From an uncultured Prochlorococcus sp. (GTDB taxonomy: Bacteria; Cyanobacteriota; Cyanobacteriia; PCC-6307; Cyanobiaceae), in NCBI GenBank assembly GCA_902573565.1, contig CACGKI010000002.1, forward strand, positions 1 through 64,000: DNA of 64,000 bases, written 5' to 3'. This document shows, one piece after another, positions 37,994 to 46,326 of the stretch. The notes under the pieces were generated by a model. The model was given only the letters and a program-made list of their open reading frames with translations, was not told the origin of the DNA and made no database searches. The translations under genes were made by a program, and so were the position numbers. Each line of letters opens with the position of its first letter. Position 1 is the stretch's first letter.

Positions 37994-39366
37994 TAATCTT
38001 TTTGAATTAACTCAATATTTTCCCTTTCAACTTCTTTATTTAATGCCCTTTGCTGTTTTCCTCTCCAAAGTAAAATAAGAGGTGTACCTTCAAAACCTAA
38101 ATTTACCCTAATTTGTTTCTCAATATATCTTCTATAAGTTATTCCGAATAATTTAGGGTCATTCACAAAAAGAGTAAAGGTGGGAGGTTTGTTCTTTACT
38201 TGAGTACCGTAATACAACCTACCTTGCTTACCACTTCTTTTCGTTGGAGGACTTTTCCAACTTATTGATTCTTTAAGTACTTCATTAACAACAGAGGTTG
38301 TAACTCTCCTTCTATGTTGATTGACAGCATTAAGAGCATGCTCAAAAATATTATCAACTCTTTGTCCAGTTAGGGCAGATATAAAAATCATTTTTGACCA
38401 GTGTAAAAAATAAAGTTTCGATCTAAGTTCTTTCTCTACTTGATAAATTGTTGAACTATTTTTGTCTACAAGATCCCATTTATTAACAACGATTATACAA
38501 GCTCTACCTTGTTCTTCAATTCGCCCTGCCAACTTCTGATCTTGATCAGTTACTCCATCTATAGCATCTATAACTAAAACACAAACATCACTTCTATCAA
38601 TAGATTTGAAGGCCCTATTAATACCAAAGAATTCCGTACCGTATTTAACATTTTTCTTTCTTCTAATCCCAGCAGTATCAACAATTTTCCATTGATGATC
38701 ACCTTTTTTTATAAGTGTATCTATTGAATCAGTTGTCGTTCCACTAATATCACTAACTATTGCTCTTTTTTCTCCAGAGATTGAATTTAACAAACTAGAT
38801 TTACCAACGTTTGGTCTTCCAATAATTGACATCATTATCTTTTCTTCTTCATCCTGAATATTATTTTCAGGAAGTTCGTCAATCACGAGATCTAAAAGAT
38901 CCCCAGTACCTGAACCATGAATAGCGGAAACTGGATAAGGTTCGCCTAATCCTAATTTCCAAAACTCTGAAGCTAAGGATATTCCAAGAGTAGTCGATTC
39001 GCATTTATTAACAGCAACAATTGTTTTACAGCTTGAGTTTCTTAACCATTTTGCTATTGATAAATCACCATCAGTAACGCCTTGATTTCCATCTACCACC
39101 AGTAACGCGAGTGAAGCCTCTTCAAGAGCCAAGAAAACTTGTGTCCTTATCTCTGGGAGAAATTCACTATTGTCATCAAAAACTAAACCTCCAGTATCAA
39201 CTATTTGAAATTCCTTGCCTCCCCATGAGGCATTTTGATAAGTTCTATCTCTTGTAACACCAGGTTTATCAAATACTATTGCATCATTACTTTGGCAAAG
39301 ACGATTAACTAAGGTAGATTTCCCAACGTTAGGCCTTCCGATAATTGCTATTGTAGGAAGAATCAA
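37993..39366 (-). CDS. der: Ribosome-associated GTPase Der (EngA)
   Basis: 457 aa with the diagnostic tandem G domains: first [23 protein letters not shown]; second [40 protein letters not shown]; then a KH-like C-terminal domain. It acts in 50S subunit assembly. It shares its last base with the ecfT start. It is separated from the DUF1823 gene by 74 bp, so it may start its own transcript. Confidence 0.97.
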   Translation of the reverse strand: MILPTIAIIGRPNVGKSTLVNRLCQSNDAIVFDKPGVTRDRTYQNASWGGKEFQIVDTGGLVFDDNSEFLPEIRTQVFLALEEASLALLVVDGNQGVTDGDLSIAKWLRNSSCKTIVAVNKCESTTLGISLASEFWKLGLGEPYPVSAIHGSGTGDLLDLVIDELPENNIQDEEEKIMMSIIGRPNVGKSSLLNSISGEKRAIVSDISGTTTDSIDTLIKKGDHQWKIVDTAGIRRKKNVKYGTEFFGINRAFKSIDRSDVCVLVIDAIDGVTDQDQKLAGRIEEQGRACIIVVNKWDLVDKNSSTIYQVEKELRSKLYFLHWSKMIFISALTGQRVDNIFEHALNAVNQHRRRVTTSVVNEVLKESISWKSPPTKRSGKQGRLYYGTQVKNKPPTFTLFVNDPKLFGITYRRYIEKQIRVNLGFEGTPLILLWRGKQQRALNKEVERENIELIQKD

Positions 39367-39440
39367 TTCTTCTCTCCAAAGAAAGTAGTATCTATTACAA
39401 CTATACCTTTAATAAAATCATTTACCTTAATCAAAAAAAC

Positions 39441-39926
39441 TTATTTAATTTCTGGATCGCCAAAATGTCCTTTAACTGGATTAACAGGTGGTGAACTAGG
39501 ACTTGGAATTAATCCATTATCTTTTGAAAAACAATCATTTTCAATCGCCCAATAAATCAACCAATTAACTGCCGTCGCTCTTCTCGTTCTTCTTGGATAG
39601 AGTTCATTAATCTTATAGCCTTTAAAATTAAGAAAATTTTTCAATCCCTGTTTATACTCTTTTGGAATTGATCGAGTCAAATGTATTGAGGCTGGTCGCT
39701 CTGAAATAATTTGAGGAGCCTTTACAAATTTTTCTGACCAATAAGTAGGAGTTAATGGACTAGAAAACCAATAACTTAAATTTGTTTCTCTAATATAAAA
39801 AAGTCTTTCCCAAACTAATTCACAAACAAATACATCACTAACCTTATCTTCAAGAACAAGAAATAATAGATCCTTGCATATTGGCCATGTAAATTGATTT
39901 TCAACTAATTTTTCTTTTTTATACAT
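39441..39926 (-). CDS. DUF1823 family protein
   Basis: 161 aa matching the cyanobacterial DUF1823 family by VWERLFYIRETNLSYW, ISERPASIHLTRSIPKEYKQ and FKGYKINELYPRRTRRATAVNWLIYWA (short core YPRRTRRATAVNWLIYW). The C-terminus is a Pro/Ser-rich tail. It is soluble and of unknown function. Its start overlaps the cobI stop by one base. Confidence 0.82.
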   Translation of the reverse strand: MYKKEKLVENQFTWPICKDLLFLVLEDKVSDVFVCELVWERLFYIRETNLSYWFSSPLTPTYWSEKFVKAPQIISERPASIHLTRSIPKEYKQGLKNFLNFKGYKINELYPRRTRRATAVNWLIYWAIENDCFSKDNGLIPSPSSPPVNPVKGHFGDPEIK

Positions 39927-40681
39927 TAATCGAACCTTATCAAAATCAAAGAAAAATAAGGCATAAATTCCTTTTTATATTGAGATGCATATTGAATAAT
40001 TTGATCAGGCATACCAACACTCAAAGCTATTAATGATGTATTGATGATATCCTCTTTTTTTAAAATTTCTCTGACTAAATTCCATCTTTTGCCAACCTTC
40101 ATAATGGCCAATACCGTTTTATTTTCCTTACTTTCCCTAATTAGGGTTGTTAATTCAGATTCTGAAGAAGGGCATTCTTTGATGATCAAGGTCTCGCCTT
40201 TTTTTACCAAATCAAAATCGTTCAAAGCTGCTGCTGCCGAAATAGAGGAAATACCAGGTATGGTTTTGGTGATAATTTCGGGATAATTATTTTTTATCAA
40301 TCTCAAAATATTAGATGAGCTTGCAAATAGTGAAGTATCTCCAAGACAAAGTAAAACGACTGGTTCGCCATTTTGTATAAATTTCACAATTTTTTCTACA
40401 GCGTTGGACCATATTTCATCTGGATCAAAATCCTTCCTAGCCATTGGAAAGATGATAGGTATATTTTTTTTAAATTTGGTGTATTTCTTGACTATTTCCG
40501 CCGCAAAACTTTTTTTAGTGTCATCTGATATTGGAAAAACTATAACTTTCGCCATTTTTATTGCATCCACAGCAGCAATTGTTAAAAGCGATGGATCTCC
40601 AGGGCCTACACCAACGATGGTGAATGTTGGTAAATCAGTTTTATATCGATTAAGTAAACTTAAGAACTTTTTTATTATCAT
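39926..40681 (-). CDS. cobI: Precorrin-2 C20-methyltransferase CobI
   Basis: Corrinoid/pseudocobalamin pathway SAM methyltransferase, 251 aa. Family motifs: VGVGPGDPSLLTIAAVDAIK near residue 22, PVVLLCLGDTSLFASSSNILR near residue 131 (short core LCLGDTSLFASS), IPGISSISAAAA and a C-terminal LIALSVGMPDQIIQY. One base overlaps the DUF1823 gene. It shows that this organism builds its own corrin ring. Confidence 0.92.
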   Translation of the reverse strand: MIIKKFLSLLNRYKTDLPTFTIVGVGPGDPSLLTIAAVDAIKMAKVIVFPISDDTKKSFAAEIVKKYTKFKKNIPIIFPMARKDFDPDEIWSNAVEKIVKFIQNGEPVVLLCLGDTSLFASSSNILRLIKNNYPEIITKTIPGISSISAAAALNDFDLVKKGETLIIKECPSSESELTTLIRESKENKTVLAIMKVGKRWNLVREILKKEDIINTSLIALSVGMPDQIIQYASQYKKEFMPYFSLILIRFD

Positions 40682-40697
40682 TTTTATTTTATTAACT

Positions 40698-41306
40698 TTA
40701 GCTATGTACCCTTGGCAATACGTAAGTTTCAGCTAGTATTGATGACTCAATTTCAGACAATTCCTCTAACCTTTTGAAAGTGTGATTTTTAGGGAATTTA
40801 GTTTGCGCTAGTTTCCAGTAAACTCCAAAATGTCTTGCCTCACTCTCAAGCAGTGACTCATAAAGGGATTTAAACGATCTATCTTCAGAATTCAACGCAA
40901 GCAAGCTTAATCTTTCATGACTTCTTGCTTCAATAAGTCCTGCTATTAAGAAACTATCAAGCATTCTATTAGGCTCTTCCTTTCTTATATTCTTGGACAA
41001 TTCAGCTCCATAGGGAGGTGGTTTTAAGGACTCAAGAGAATGTCCAAGATCCTTTAAAAAATAAAGTATTTTTTCAAAATGCTCTAATTCCTCTCTCGCT
41101 ATTGGACTTAGAACTTCTGCCAGATTTGGTTCTGATGGATATCTAAACATCAATTGAATAGCTACTCCTGCTGCTTTTCTTTCACAATGAGCATGGTCTA
41201 TAAGAATATCTATTGGATTAGATAATGCGAGTTTGATCCACTCATCTGAAGAAAATGACGATAAATATTTAATTTGAGAAGTGGGTCTTTTAAAATCTAC
41301 TAGCAT
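40698..41306 (-). CDS. miaE: tRNA-(ms2io6A)-hydroxylase, MiaE-like
   Basis: 202 aa ferritin-like diiron protein. Ligand pattern: LIDHAHCERKAAG near residue 37, SPIAREELEHFEKILYFLK (E-x2-H) near residue 68, LIAGLIEARSHERLSLLA near residue 118 and LLESEARHFGVYWKLA (E-x2-H) near residue 150. The family hydroxylates isopentenylated A37 of tRNA. It abuts aroQ exactly (stop/start adjacency). The role in cyanobacteria is less studied. Confidence 0.88.
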   Translation of the reverse strand: MLVDFKRPTSQIKYLSSFSSDEWIKLALSNPIDILIDHAHCERKAAGVAIQLMFRYPSEPNLAEVLSPIAREELEHFEKILYFLKDLGHSLESLKPPPYGAELSKNIRKEEPNRMLDSFLIAGLIEARSHERLSLLALNSEDRSFKSLYESLLESEARHFGVYWKLAQTKFPKNHTFKRLEELSEIESSILAETYVLPRVHS

Positions 41307-41750
41307 TTAATGTTTACTACTTAAATATCCAATTATTCCTTCAAGAGCTAAGGAATAACTTGATATGCCGAATCCACTAATAATTCCTATAGCTCTATCT
41401 GTAAGAAAAGATTCTTTACGAAAATCTTCTCTACTGAAAATATTTGAAATGTGTAACTCTACAAACGGAATTTTCGATCCAATTAAAGCATCACGAATAG
41501 AAATCGAGGTATGAGTAAAAGCGCCAGCATTTATAAGAATACCTTGGATATTTTTTACAGACTCCTGAATTTTATCTACTATTTCTCCTTCGTGATTACT
41601 TTGAAAACATTCAAGATTAATACTTTTTTCTTTAGCAACTTTAGTTAAATCTTTTTCTATATCACTCAATGTTTTATTACCATATATTTCAGGTTCTCTA
41701 GTGCCCAAAAGATTTAGATTTGGTCCATTTATCAATAAAATATTCATCAT
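41307..41750 (-). CDS. aroQ: Type II 3-dehydroquinate dehydratase AroQ
   Basis: Shikimate pathway enzyme, about 147 aa. I use ATG 41750/41747 ([23 protein letters not shown]; first 15 residues diagnostic), because the upstream extension to 41813 is hydrophobic and unlike the family. The active Tyr is in the EPEIYG loop; other motifs are [31 protein letters not shown] and [16 protein letters not shown]. It heads the aroQ-miaE-cobI-DUF1823 transcript, 100 bp from tRNA-Tyr. Confidence 0.95.
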   Translation of the reverse strand: MMNILLINGPNLNLLGTREPEIYGNKTLSDIEKDLTKVAKEKSINLECFQSNHEGEIVDKIQESVKNIQGILINAGAFTHTSISIRDALIGSKIPFVELHISNIFSREDFRKESFLTDRAIGIISGFGISSYSLALEGIIGYLSSKH

Positions 41751-41849
41751 CAATAAAGTCTTTTCTTTACAAATGCTATCTAGAAAGAAACAAAAAAACC
41801 AAAACAATTTCACACAAAGTGTCCATTAACTGATAAGTTCAAATAGTGG

Positions 41850-41931
41850 GGGTCGGTGCCCGAGTGGTTAAAGGGGGCGGACTGTAAATCCGCTGGCTCT
41901 GCCTACGTTGGTTCAAATCCAACCCGGCCCA
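41850..41931 (+). tRNA. tRNA-Tyr (GTA)
   Basis: Class II tRNA, 82 nt. Acceptor GGGTCGG pairs with CCGGCCC (one G-T), the D-arm contains GAGTGGTTAAAGGG, anticodon GTA at 41884-41886 follows CT, the extra arm is long, and the T-loop is GGTTCAAATCC. No CCA is encoded. Confidence 0.95.
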
Positions 41932-41941
41932 CTTTAAAATT

Positions 41942-42013
<72 letters not shown>

Positions 42014-42182
42014 TGGCCAAAAGTACTGCTACGAGAATAAAAGGTAAGTAGTAAAAAAAGTATAAATATTGTTTCTTTGATTCAACAGGAGATCTTTTCA
42101 GAATTGATCAATATAAATAGGATCTCGTAGATCAGCTTTTTATCCAAAATTCAGATATATTTGATAAAAATTGTATTCAGTA

Positions 42183-42374
42183 ATGTCATTATCATTATAC
42201 CGTATGCACAGAATTTATCTTGCAGCGACCATGAATTATGGTCTTGGTTCTAATGATCCTGAAGAGTTGGCCTACTACAACAAAATCAGAAAAGAGATGG
42301 ATGATATGAAAAAAGAACCTTATAAAAGAGGGATACCTCTTAATTGGAATAACCTAGAAGAAATACACAAATGA
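42183..42374 (+). CDS. Small hypothetical protein, 63 aa
   Basis: I use ATG 42183 (MSLSLYRMHRIYLAATMNYG); a TTG at 42171 would add four residues. It is hydrophilic, with an amphipathic start and charged C-terminal half (IRKEMDDMKKEPYKRGIPLNW). No family is recognised. It is the first gene after the tRNA pair, at the start of the small-gene segment. Confidence 0.55.
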   Translation: MSLSLYRMHRIYLAATMNYGLGSNDPEELAYYNKIRKEMDDMKKEPYKRGIPLNWNNLEEIHK

Positions 42375-42600
42375 TTTAAAAACTTTTTTATTAATTGATG
42401 GAATTCTTATGCTTCCTTGTTTCCCTTTACTGATAATTATTAAAGGGAAAAAAATAATAGAAATTCCCTGAGATTTTAACCATATTCAAATTCAATTGTT
42501 GATCCTTTATCCGTATAAGGGAGTTCCTCAAACCGTACATATTTATTAGTCGGATAGCTTGCCTGACTAGTTAGAACATTAATGTAGTCGTCATGAGCAA

Positions 42601-42738
42601 ATGTCTACAAAATCCACCCAAAAAGAAGATCATAAATCTGAGATTGAAGAAAGATCAGAAGAGGAACTTCTTGAAGAAGAAATCAGGAATCAGAAAACAT
42701 TGGATAGCTTTGTTGAATCTGATAAAAACTGGAGCTGA
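42601..42738 (+). CDS. Small acidic hypothetical protein, 45 aa
   Basis: ATG 42601 to TGA 42738. Very acidic and probably helical (HKSEIEERSEEELLEEEIRN) with C-terminal SDKNWS. An overlapping frame from ATG 42593 gives a 58-aa basic peptide, which I consider less likely. It lies 27 bp before a gene with a clear Shine-Dalgarno. Confidence 0.45.
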   Translation: MSTKSTQKEDHKSEIEERSEEELLEEEIRNQKTLDSFVESDKNWS

Positions 42739-42765
42739 ACAAAACTCATTTATTAGGAGAAAGCT

Positions 42766-42951
42766 ATGAACTTAAAAAGATCACCATTCTCAATCTTAAA
42801 TAAAGAGAGTAGAGAAATTGACTATATCAAAGGAGTTTACAAGAGAAAAATTCAAGCTGAAATTGAATCTTATAAAGATCCCGAAGATGAAGATAAGAGA
42901 GACACAATCCAAGTCCAAGATATATTGATGCTTGATAGGATATCAATTTAG
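42766..42951 (+). CDS. Small hypothetical protein, 61 aa
   Basis: A strong Shine-Dalgarno (AGGAG, 7-8 bp before ATG) supports this start. The protein is charged and soluble (MNLKRSPFSILNKESREIDY ... VQDILMLDRISI) and probably helical. Its 3' end overlaps the convergent lysine-rich protein gene by 4 bp. No family is recognised. Confidence 0.6.
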   Translation: MNLKRSPFSILNKESREIDYIKGVYKRKIQAEIESYKDPEDEDKRDTIQVQDILMLDRISI

Positions 42952-43250
42952 TTATTCTTTTTTTTCTTCTTCTTACCCTTTTTTTTCTTCTTTACCTTTT
43001 CATAAACCTCATCAGCCTTCTGTTCAATATTATCCAGCTTATTTGAAAGTTCCTTTAAAGTTTCTGCTTTTTCTTCTTTAACTACGGTATTTTTTAGCCC
43101 AATAATTTTAACAGGCTCTTCTTTAACTACAGTATCTTTTATCTCTTCAGTTTTAATTCCAAACTTACCTTTTATAAAATTGGCTATAAAAATAAGCACA
43201 GGTACATGAACTAGACCACCTATTACTATTCTTGTTTCTGAATAAGCCAT
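42948..43250 (-). CDS. Lysine-rich membrane-anchored protein with internal duplication
   Basis: 100 aa: one N-terminal hydrophobic segment (IVIGGLVHVPVLIFIANFI), a linker with a repeated TVVKEE element, a helical/coiled-coil part (LKELSNKLDNIEQKADEVYEKV) and a poly-lysine tail. The membrane anchor followed by a basic tail suggests an interaction with nucleic acid or acidic partners, but this is inference. Homology beyond picocyanobacteria is not evident. Confidence 0.6.
   Translation of the reverse strand: MAYSETRIVIGGLVHVPVLIFIANFIKGKFGIKTEEIKDTVVKEEPVKIIGLKNTVVKEEKAETLKELSNKLDNIEQKADEVYEKVKKKKKGKKKKKKNN
43072..43141. repeat. 45-bp-period imperfect tandem duplication inside a gene
   Basis: About 25 bp starting TCTTCTTTAACTAC recur at 43072 and 43117 with two mismatches, exactly 45 bp (15 codons) apart. 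The duplication keeps the reading frame and produces the two TVVKEE elements of the lysine-rich protein. Confidence 0.7.
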
Positions 43251-43390
43251 TTAATAGTTAAAGTTCTGAGATATTTAAGCATAAATTTAATTTTTAAATT
43301 TGTTTTATTAAGGCAAAAAATATTAGTAATCATTTCTTGATTCGTAGATCAATAATCTTGCTATTAATTAAGTAGAGACTTTTTTATTAA

Positions 43391-43480
43391 ATGCCATTAG
43401 ACGTATTTCTAATGAACATGTGTATTGTAGTTATAGCGTTGCTTATCAGAAGAGAAATCCCACTTAAGAAGGCGAGATAA
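43391..43480 (+). CDS. Micro membrane peptide, 29 aa
   Basis: ATG 43391 to TAA 43480: a hydrophobic stretch (VFLMNMCIVVIALLI) followed by a basic end (RREIPLKKAR), obeying positive-inside for a single-span peptide. It is 3 bp before a second micro membrane peptide, suggesting a bicistronic unit. The length makes it tentative. Confidence 0.35.
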   Translation: MPLDVFLMNMCIVVIALLIRREIPLKKAR

Positions 43481-43483
43481 ATT

Positions 43484-43603
43484 ATGAAAACACAAATCTT
43501 AAAAGAGCATTACATTCCAAATATCCATGCTATTACTCTTTTACTAATGCTTCTTCTATGTCTGTGGTTACCTCTAGCACTAAGATTCTTATTAATAATT
43601 TAG
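43484..43603 (+). CDS. Micro membrane peptide, 39 aa
   Basis: ATG 43484 to TAG 43603. A short polar N-terminus (MKTQILKEHYIPN) precedes one strongly hydrophobic helix (ITLLLMLLLCLWLPLALRFLL). It lies 3 bp downstream of the 29-aa peptide. No family is recognised. Confidence 0.42.
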   Translation: MKTQILKEHYIPNIHAITLLLMLLLCLWLPLALRFLLII

Positions 43604-43652
43604 TCGAATTAATTTCATTAATACTCTTATCGTTTAACTTTAACGACCTTTT

Positions 43653-43802
43653 TTATGGGTATAACTTTTTAATAGCTTCTTGTTGTTCTTGTTTTTTTAT
43701 TTCTGCAGCATCATATACGGGACAGGTATTCTGATTAAGTGATAAGAAAAAAGCACTTTTTTTAAAACGTTTGAATATAGGAGTCAATAGTAACCTTCTC
43801 AT
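43653..43802 (-). CDS. Small basic hypothetical protein, 49 aa
   Basis: ATG 43802 to TAA 43653: MRRLLLTPIFKRFKKSAFFL at the N-terminus, one Cys (NTCPVYDAA) and a charged helical end (KKQEQQEAIKKLYP). It is 21 bp downstream of the DUF1651 gene on the same strand. Composition argues for a real protein, but no family is recognised. Confidence 0.42.
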   Translation of the reverse strand: MRRLLLTPIFKRFKKSAFFLSLNQNTCPVYDAAEIKKQEQQEAIKKLYP

Positions 43803-43823
43803 TTTTTATATTTGCTAATTTGT

Positions 43824-44090
43824 TCAAACATACTTATCTCCCTCTTTTTCCCAAACTTCCTCAGTTTTCCTCCAACCATGAGAGATTAACCTTTCATAAA
43901 TTTCTCTAGCTAAATCTATGTCTACAGAAATTGTAGTTGTCATTAAAGGTGGTTCTTTTCCAAACAAACCAACTATTTTTCCAGTATCTACAAACATATA
44001 CTCAAAAACACCATCTATGCTTTTATCGTTTTTTATAAACCTTTTTACTTCTGTCCTTTTTGGATTAATCAACCAATAAGATTTAGTCAT
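43824..44090 (-). CDS. DUF1651 family protein (copy 1)
   Basis: 88 aa, with the picocyanobacterial DUF1651 pattern WLINP...V.RF ... FGKEPPLMTT ... AREIYERLISHGWRKTEE. It is soluble with no signal. A paralogue is at 53373-53621; both share the W-L-x(n)-RF, G-x-x-PPLM and GW-x-KT blocks. The function is unknown. It lies 31 bp after the DUF3303 gene on the same strand. Confidence 0.72.
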   Translation of the reverse strand: MTKSYWLINPKRTEVKRFIKNDKSIDGVFEYMFVDTGKIVGLFGKEPPLMTTTISVDIDLAREIYERLISHGWRKTEEVWEKEGDKYV

Positions 44091-44121
44091 TAATTAGAAG
44101 GTATAAGTAGTAAGCCTTTCA

Positions 44122-44403
44122 TTAACAATATAGAGCTACTGTTTGATCTAAATCTGCACAAGGTTCAATAGTAAATTCCAATAATTCTCTCCAAGGACTC
44201 CACTGTTTCCAAATAGTTTCTAAAGAATCAGCTTCTACAACAGAGTACCCATTGCCATGTTGAGGTAAGAAAATCCAAGATTTAACGTCATAACCCTCTG
44301 GTCTATTTTGTGGCCCTCCTTTGTCGTACCATTCTTTTAACATTTTTGATCCCTTGTCTTGGGCGTTTGCATTAGTAAATTTATAAGAAATTAAAAAAAG
44401 CAT
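44122..44403 (-). CDS. DUF3303 family protein (copy 1)
   Basis: 93 aa: MLFLISYKFTNANAQDKGSK, EWYDKGGPQNRPEGYDVKSW, GNGYSVVEADSLETIWKQWSPW and LLEFTIEPCADLDQT match the DUF3303 dimeric alpha/beta barrel-like fold. It is soluble, of unknown function. A divergent relative is 0.4 kb upstream at 44775-45095. The region is rich in small stress-related-looking genes. Confidence 0.68.
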   Translation of the reverse strand: MLFLISYKFTNANAQDKGSKMLKEWYDKGGPQNRPEGYDVKSWIFLPQHGNGYSVVEADSLETIWKQWSPWRELLEFTIEPCADLDQTVALYC

Positions 44404-44442
44404 AAATAAATAATAATCTAAACTTATTTTAATATTCTAAAT

Positions 44443-44721
44443 TTAAAAGTAACTTGATATGACAGTCGAATCATAAATATGACCTGCACTCTCAATTAAT
44501 GGTTTAACTGCTGGATCTTCAAACATAGCTATTGATTTACCTTCTTCACCCTGTTCAATAAGAATTACACTGGTTGGATCTTCTTTCTTTACACCTTTAT
44601 ATAAGCAAACAATTCCAAGTTCTTTATTCATTTGTATATTTTCTTGGCTGTCATAAACTGCAGCCCATTCCTCAAAAGGAACGCTTATTTTGAATGTAAA
44701 AACAGTAGTTTCAAGAGACAT
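44443..44721 (-). CDS. DUF3764-like small protein
   Basis: 92 aa, MSLETTVFTFKISVPFEEWA at the start and ICLYKGVKKEDPTSVILIEQGEE-type beta segments followed by FEDPAVKPLIESAGHIYDSTVISSYF (short core DPAVKPLIESAGHIYDS). This resembles the DUF3764 family of picocyanobacteria. The ATG is directly preceded by the eight-base T run of the upstream terminator, so no Shine-Dalgarno can exist on a terminated transcript. Confidence 0.62.
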   Translation of the reverse strand: MSLETTVFTFKISVPFEEWAAVYDSQENIQMNKELGIVCLYKGVKKEDPTSVILIEQGEEGKSIAMFEDPAVKPLIESAGHIYDSTVISSYF

Positions 44722-44746
44722 AAAAAAAAGGAGCCAGTTGCTCCTT
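44722..44746 (-). terminator. Rho-independent terminator of the DUF3303-like gene 44775-45095
   Basis: On the minus strand, stem AAGGAGC / GCTCCTT with a 5-nt loop followed by eight T. The T run ends at the ATG of the next gene. Confidence 0.85.
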
Positions 44747-44774
44747 ATTCTAGATCGACTGTCAATTAATTGAA

Positions 44775-45095
44775 TTATCCCATTGCGGCAACAGCATCAG
44801 CAACTTGTTTGTTTCTTTGAATAACCTCATCATCATTTAAAACAGCAGTGATATTCCAATCAAGACCAAATTTCGCTCTCCACACTCCAAAATGTTGAGA
44901 TATTGCTAGGTGATTATCAGCCTTGAAAGTTACAAAAACCTCTCCTGTTTCAGGAGCATGTAATCTACTTACCAATTCAAATCCATCAAAATTATCCATA
45001 GGTGCGCCGGAAGCAATATACTGCTCAAACATCTTGTAACCTTCGGACTGAGAAATTCCGTCTGGAATAAGTCCATGAACGTGATAGTAAGCCAT
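44775..45095 (-). CDS. DUF3303-like protein (copy 2)
   Basis: 106 aa: MAYYHVHGLIPDGISQSEGY, FEQYIASGAPMDNFDGFELV, TGEVFVTFKADNHLAISQHFGVW and WNITAVLNDDEVI follow the same strand order as DUF3303 proteins. It ends in a short Ala-rich tail. It is GC-richer than neighbours, suggesting good expression, and is closed by its own terminator. The function is unknown. Confidence 0.66.
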   Translation of the reverse strand: MAYYHVHGLIPDGISQSEGYKMFEQYIASGAPMDNFDGFELVSRLHAPETGEVFVTFKADNHLAISQHFGVWRAKFGLDWNITAVLNDDEVIQRNKQVADAVAAMG

Positions 45096-45266
45096 AAATA
45101 AAAATCATGAATGTAATATCAATTTAAAAACCATATTTTAAAAAGCATTTAAATTATCTTTAAATTTAGATTTTTAAGCCTTTTTCAATATGAATTCGCG
45201 AAAAAAGATTTTTTATTTGGTATAGCATGTACCGTTTATAAATTTTTTGTTAGTTATTAATTAATT

Positions 45267-45449
45267 ATGAGTTATTTTGCTGAACCTAACCATATTGAAT
45301 ATGATGCATGGTTCGATGAAAATGTCGACCCACTGGATCTTGTGAATTACTCAGATGAAAAGGAGTTCAGTGATTCGGTACACTTTAAATTCCATAAGAT
45401 GTCCACTAGAAATTTAACGATTGGATCTTCTGATAATTTTCACTGGTAA
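45267..45449 (+). CDS. Small acidic hypothetical protein, 60 aa
   Basis: MSYFAEPNHIEYDAWFDENV at the N-terminus and RNLTIGSSDNFHW at the end; acidic first half, no membrane segment. It is preceded by a possible -10 box (TATAAA near 45236). No family is recognised; the balanced composition favours a real gene. Confidence 0.5.
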   Translation: MSYFAEPNHIEYDAWFDENVDPLDLVNYSDEKEFSDSVHFKFHKMSTRNLTIGSSDNFHW

Positions 45450-45486
45450 GTAAAAGATTTTTTTACTCGATAGATATTTATGCATC

Positions 45487-45864
45487 TCACGCATTATATG
45501 TTCCATCACTTTCTCTTCTTGCCTTTGCCAATACAATTTCATCTACAACTTTTTCAATCATATAAGCACTTTTTTTACCAAAGCATTTTTCTTTTTTAAT
45601 ACTCTCAAAATCATTTGGGATTAAATCATTATGTTCACAACAATCGCATTTAATATCAATTTTCTTACCTCTGAAAACCTCCAAAGCTCTAGAAAAAATC
45701 CATTGCTGAACTGAAATACTTTCCCAACTATCAAAATTAGACCAATCATCAAAATCACTACTTAGGATACCTTTTAATCCATCTGCCTTATGTACAAATG
45801 ATAAATGTGCATCTTTTCTTGATTCATCATTAATTCCAATTACTTTGACATAATTTTGTTTCAT
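45487..45864 (-). CDS. Hypothetical protein with Cys cluster, about 125 aa
   Basis: I use ATG 45864 (MKQNYVKVIGINDESRKDAH); an ATG at 45879 adds five residues. Alternating helix and loop, Trp-rich centre (DDWSNFDSWESISVQQWIF) and a CDCCEHNDLIP element that could bind metal. The C-terminus is a helical KARRESDGTYNA. No family is recognised. Confidence 0.6.
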   Translation of the reverse strand: MKQNYVKVIGINDESRKDAHLSFVHKADGLKGILSSDFDDWSNFDSWESISVQQWIFSRALEVFRGKKIDIKCDCCEHNDLIPNDFESIKKEKCFGKKSAYMIEKVVDEIVLAKARRESDGTYNA

Positions 45865-45984
45865 TCGTAATAAAATCAATAGAGATACTATATAAATCTA
45901 AAGCAAAATTTGATTAACCATTAACGAAAAAAACTTTGAATCCACATTAAAAATATTAGCAAGCTAAAAACAACTAAAAATAGA

Positions 45985-46005
45985 CTTAAGTTTTCAAAAC
46001 TTAAG
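45985..46005 (-). terminator. Perfect 21-bp palindrome at the end of a small gene
   Basis: CTTAAGTTTT-C-AAAACTTAAG overlaps the stop codon of the 47-aa minus-strand gene and is followed (minus strand) by a T-rich stretch. It may act as a terminator or as a binding site. Confidence 0.45.
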
Positions 46006-46144
46006 CGCAAATAACTGATAAGTCTACAAAATTCTTATTTTCATCTGCAAGTTCAGTTATGATTCTATTGAGCCATTCAGAGGTCGTTTCACAATAGCCT
46101 ACATTTAAAATAGTTTTTTGCTTTGCTGTTTCTTCTTTATTCAT
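46001..46144 (-). CDS. Small hypothetical protein, 47 aa
   Basis: ATG 46144 to TAA 46001: MNKEETAKQKTILNVGYCET, SEWLNRIITELADENKNF, ending DLSVICA. It is soluble and mostly helical with two Cys. A perfect palindrome at its stop supports it as a defined transcription unit. No family is recognised. Confidence 0.5.
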   Translation of the reverse strand: MNKEETAKQKTILNVGYCETTSEWLNRIITELADENKNFVDLSVICA

Positions 46145-46326
46145 AGTTAGAGTATTTTTATATAAACTAGTCTTTGATTAAATCTATGTGAATAAGTCTT
46201 AATTACTATCTATTTTAAAAAGTTGTATTTAATACATATTTAAGAACTGCTAGTAAACAAATAAAATTAAATCGTTGACAAGAAAATCTATACAAGTAAC
46301 AGTAGAAAAAATTTATTATTTAACCT

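Noticed and set aside
40404..40736. 110-codon plus-strand frame over cobI
   Set aside because: Antisense to cobI, hydrophobic only because of codon complementarity.
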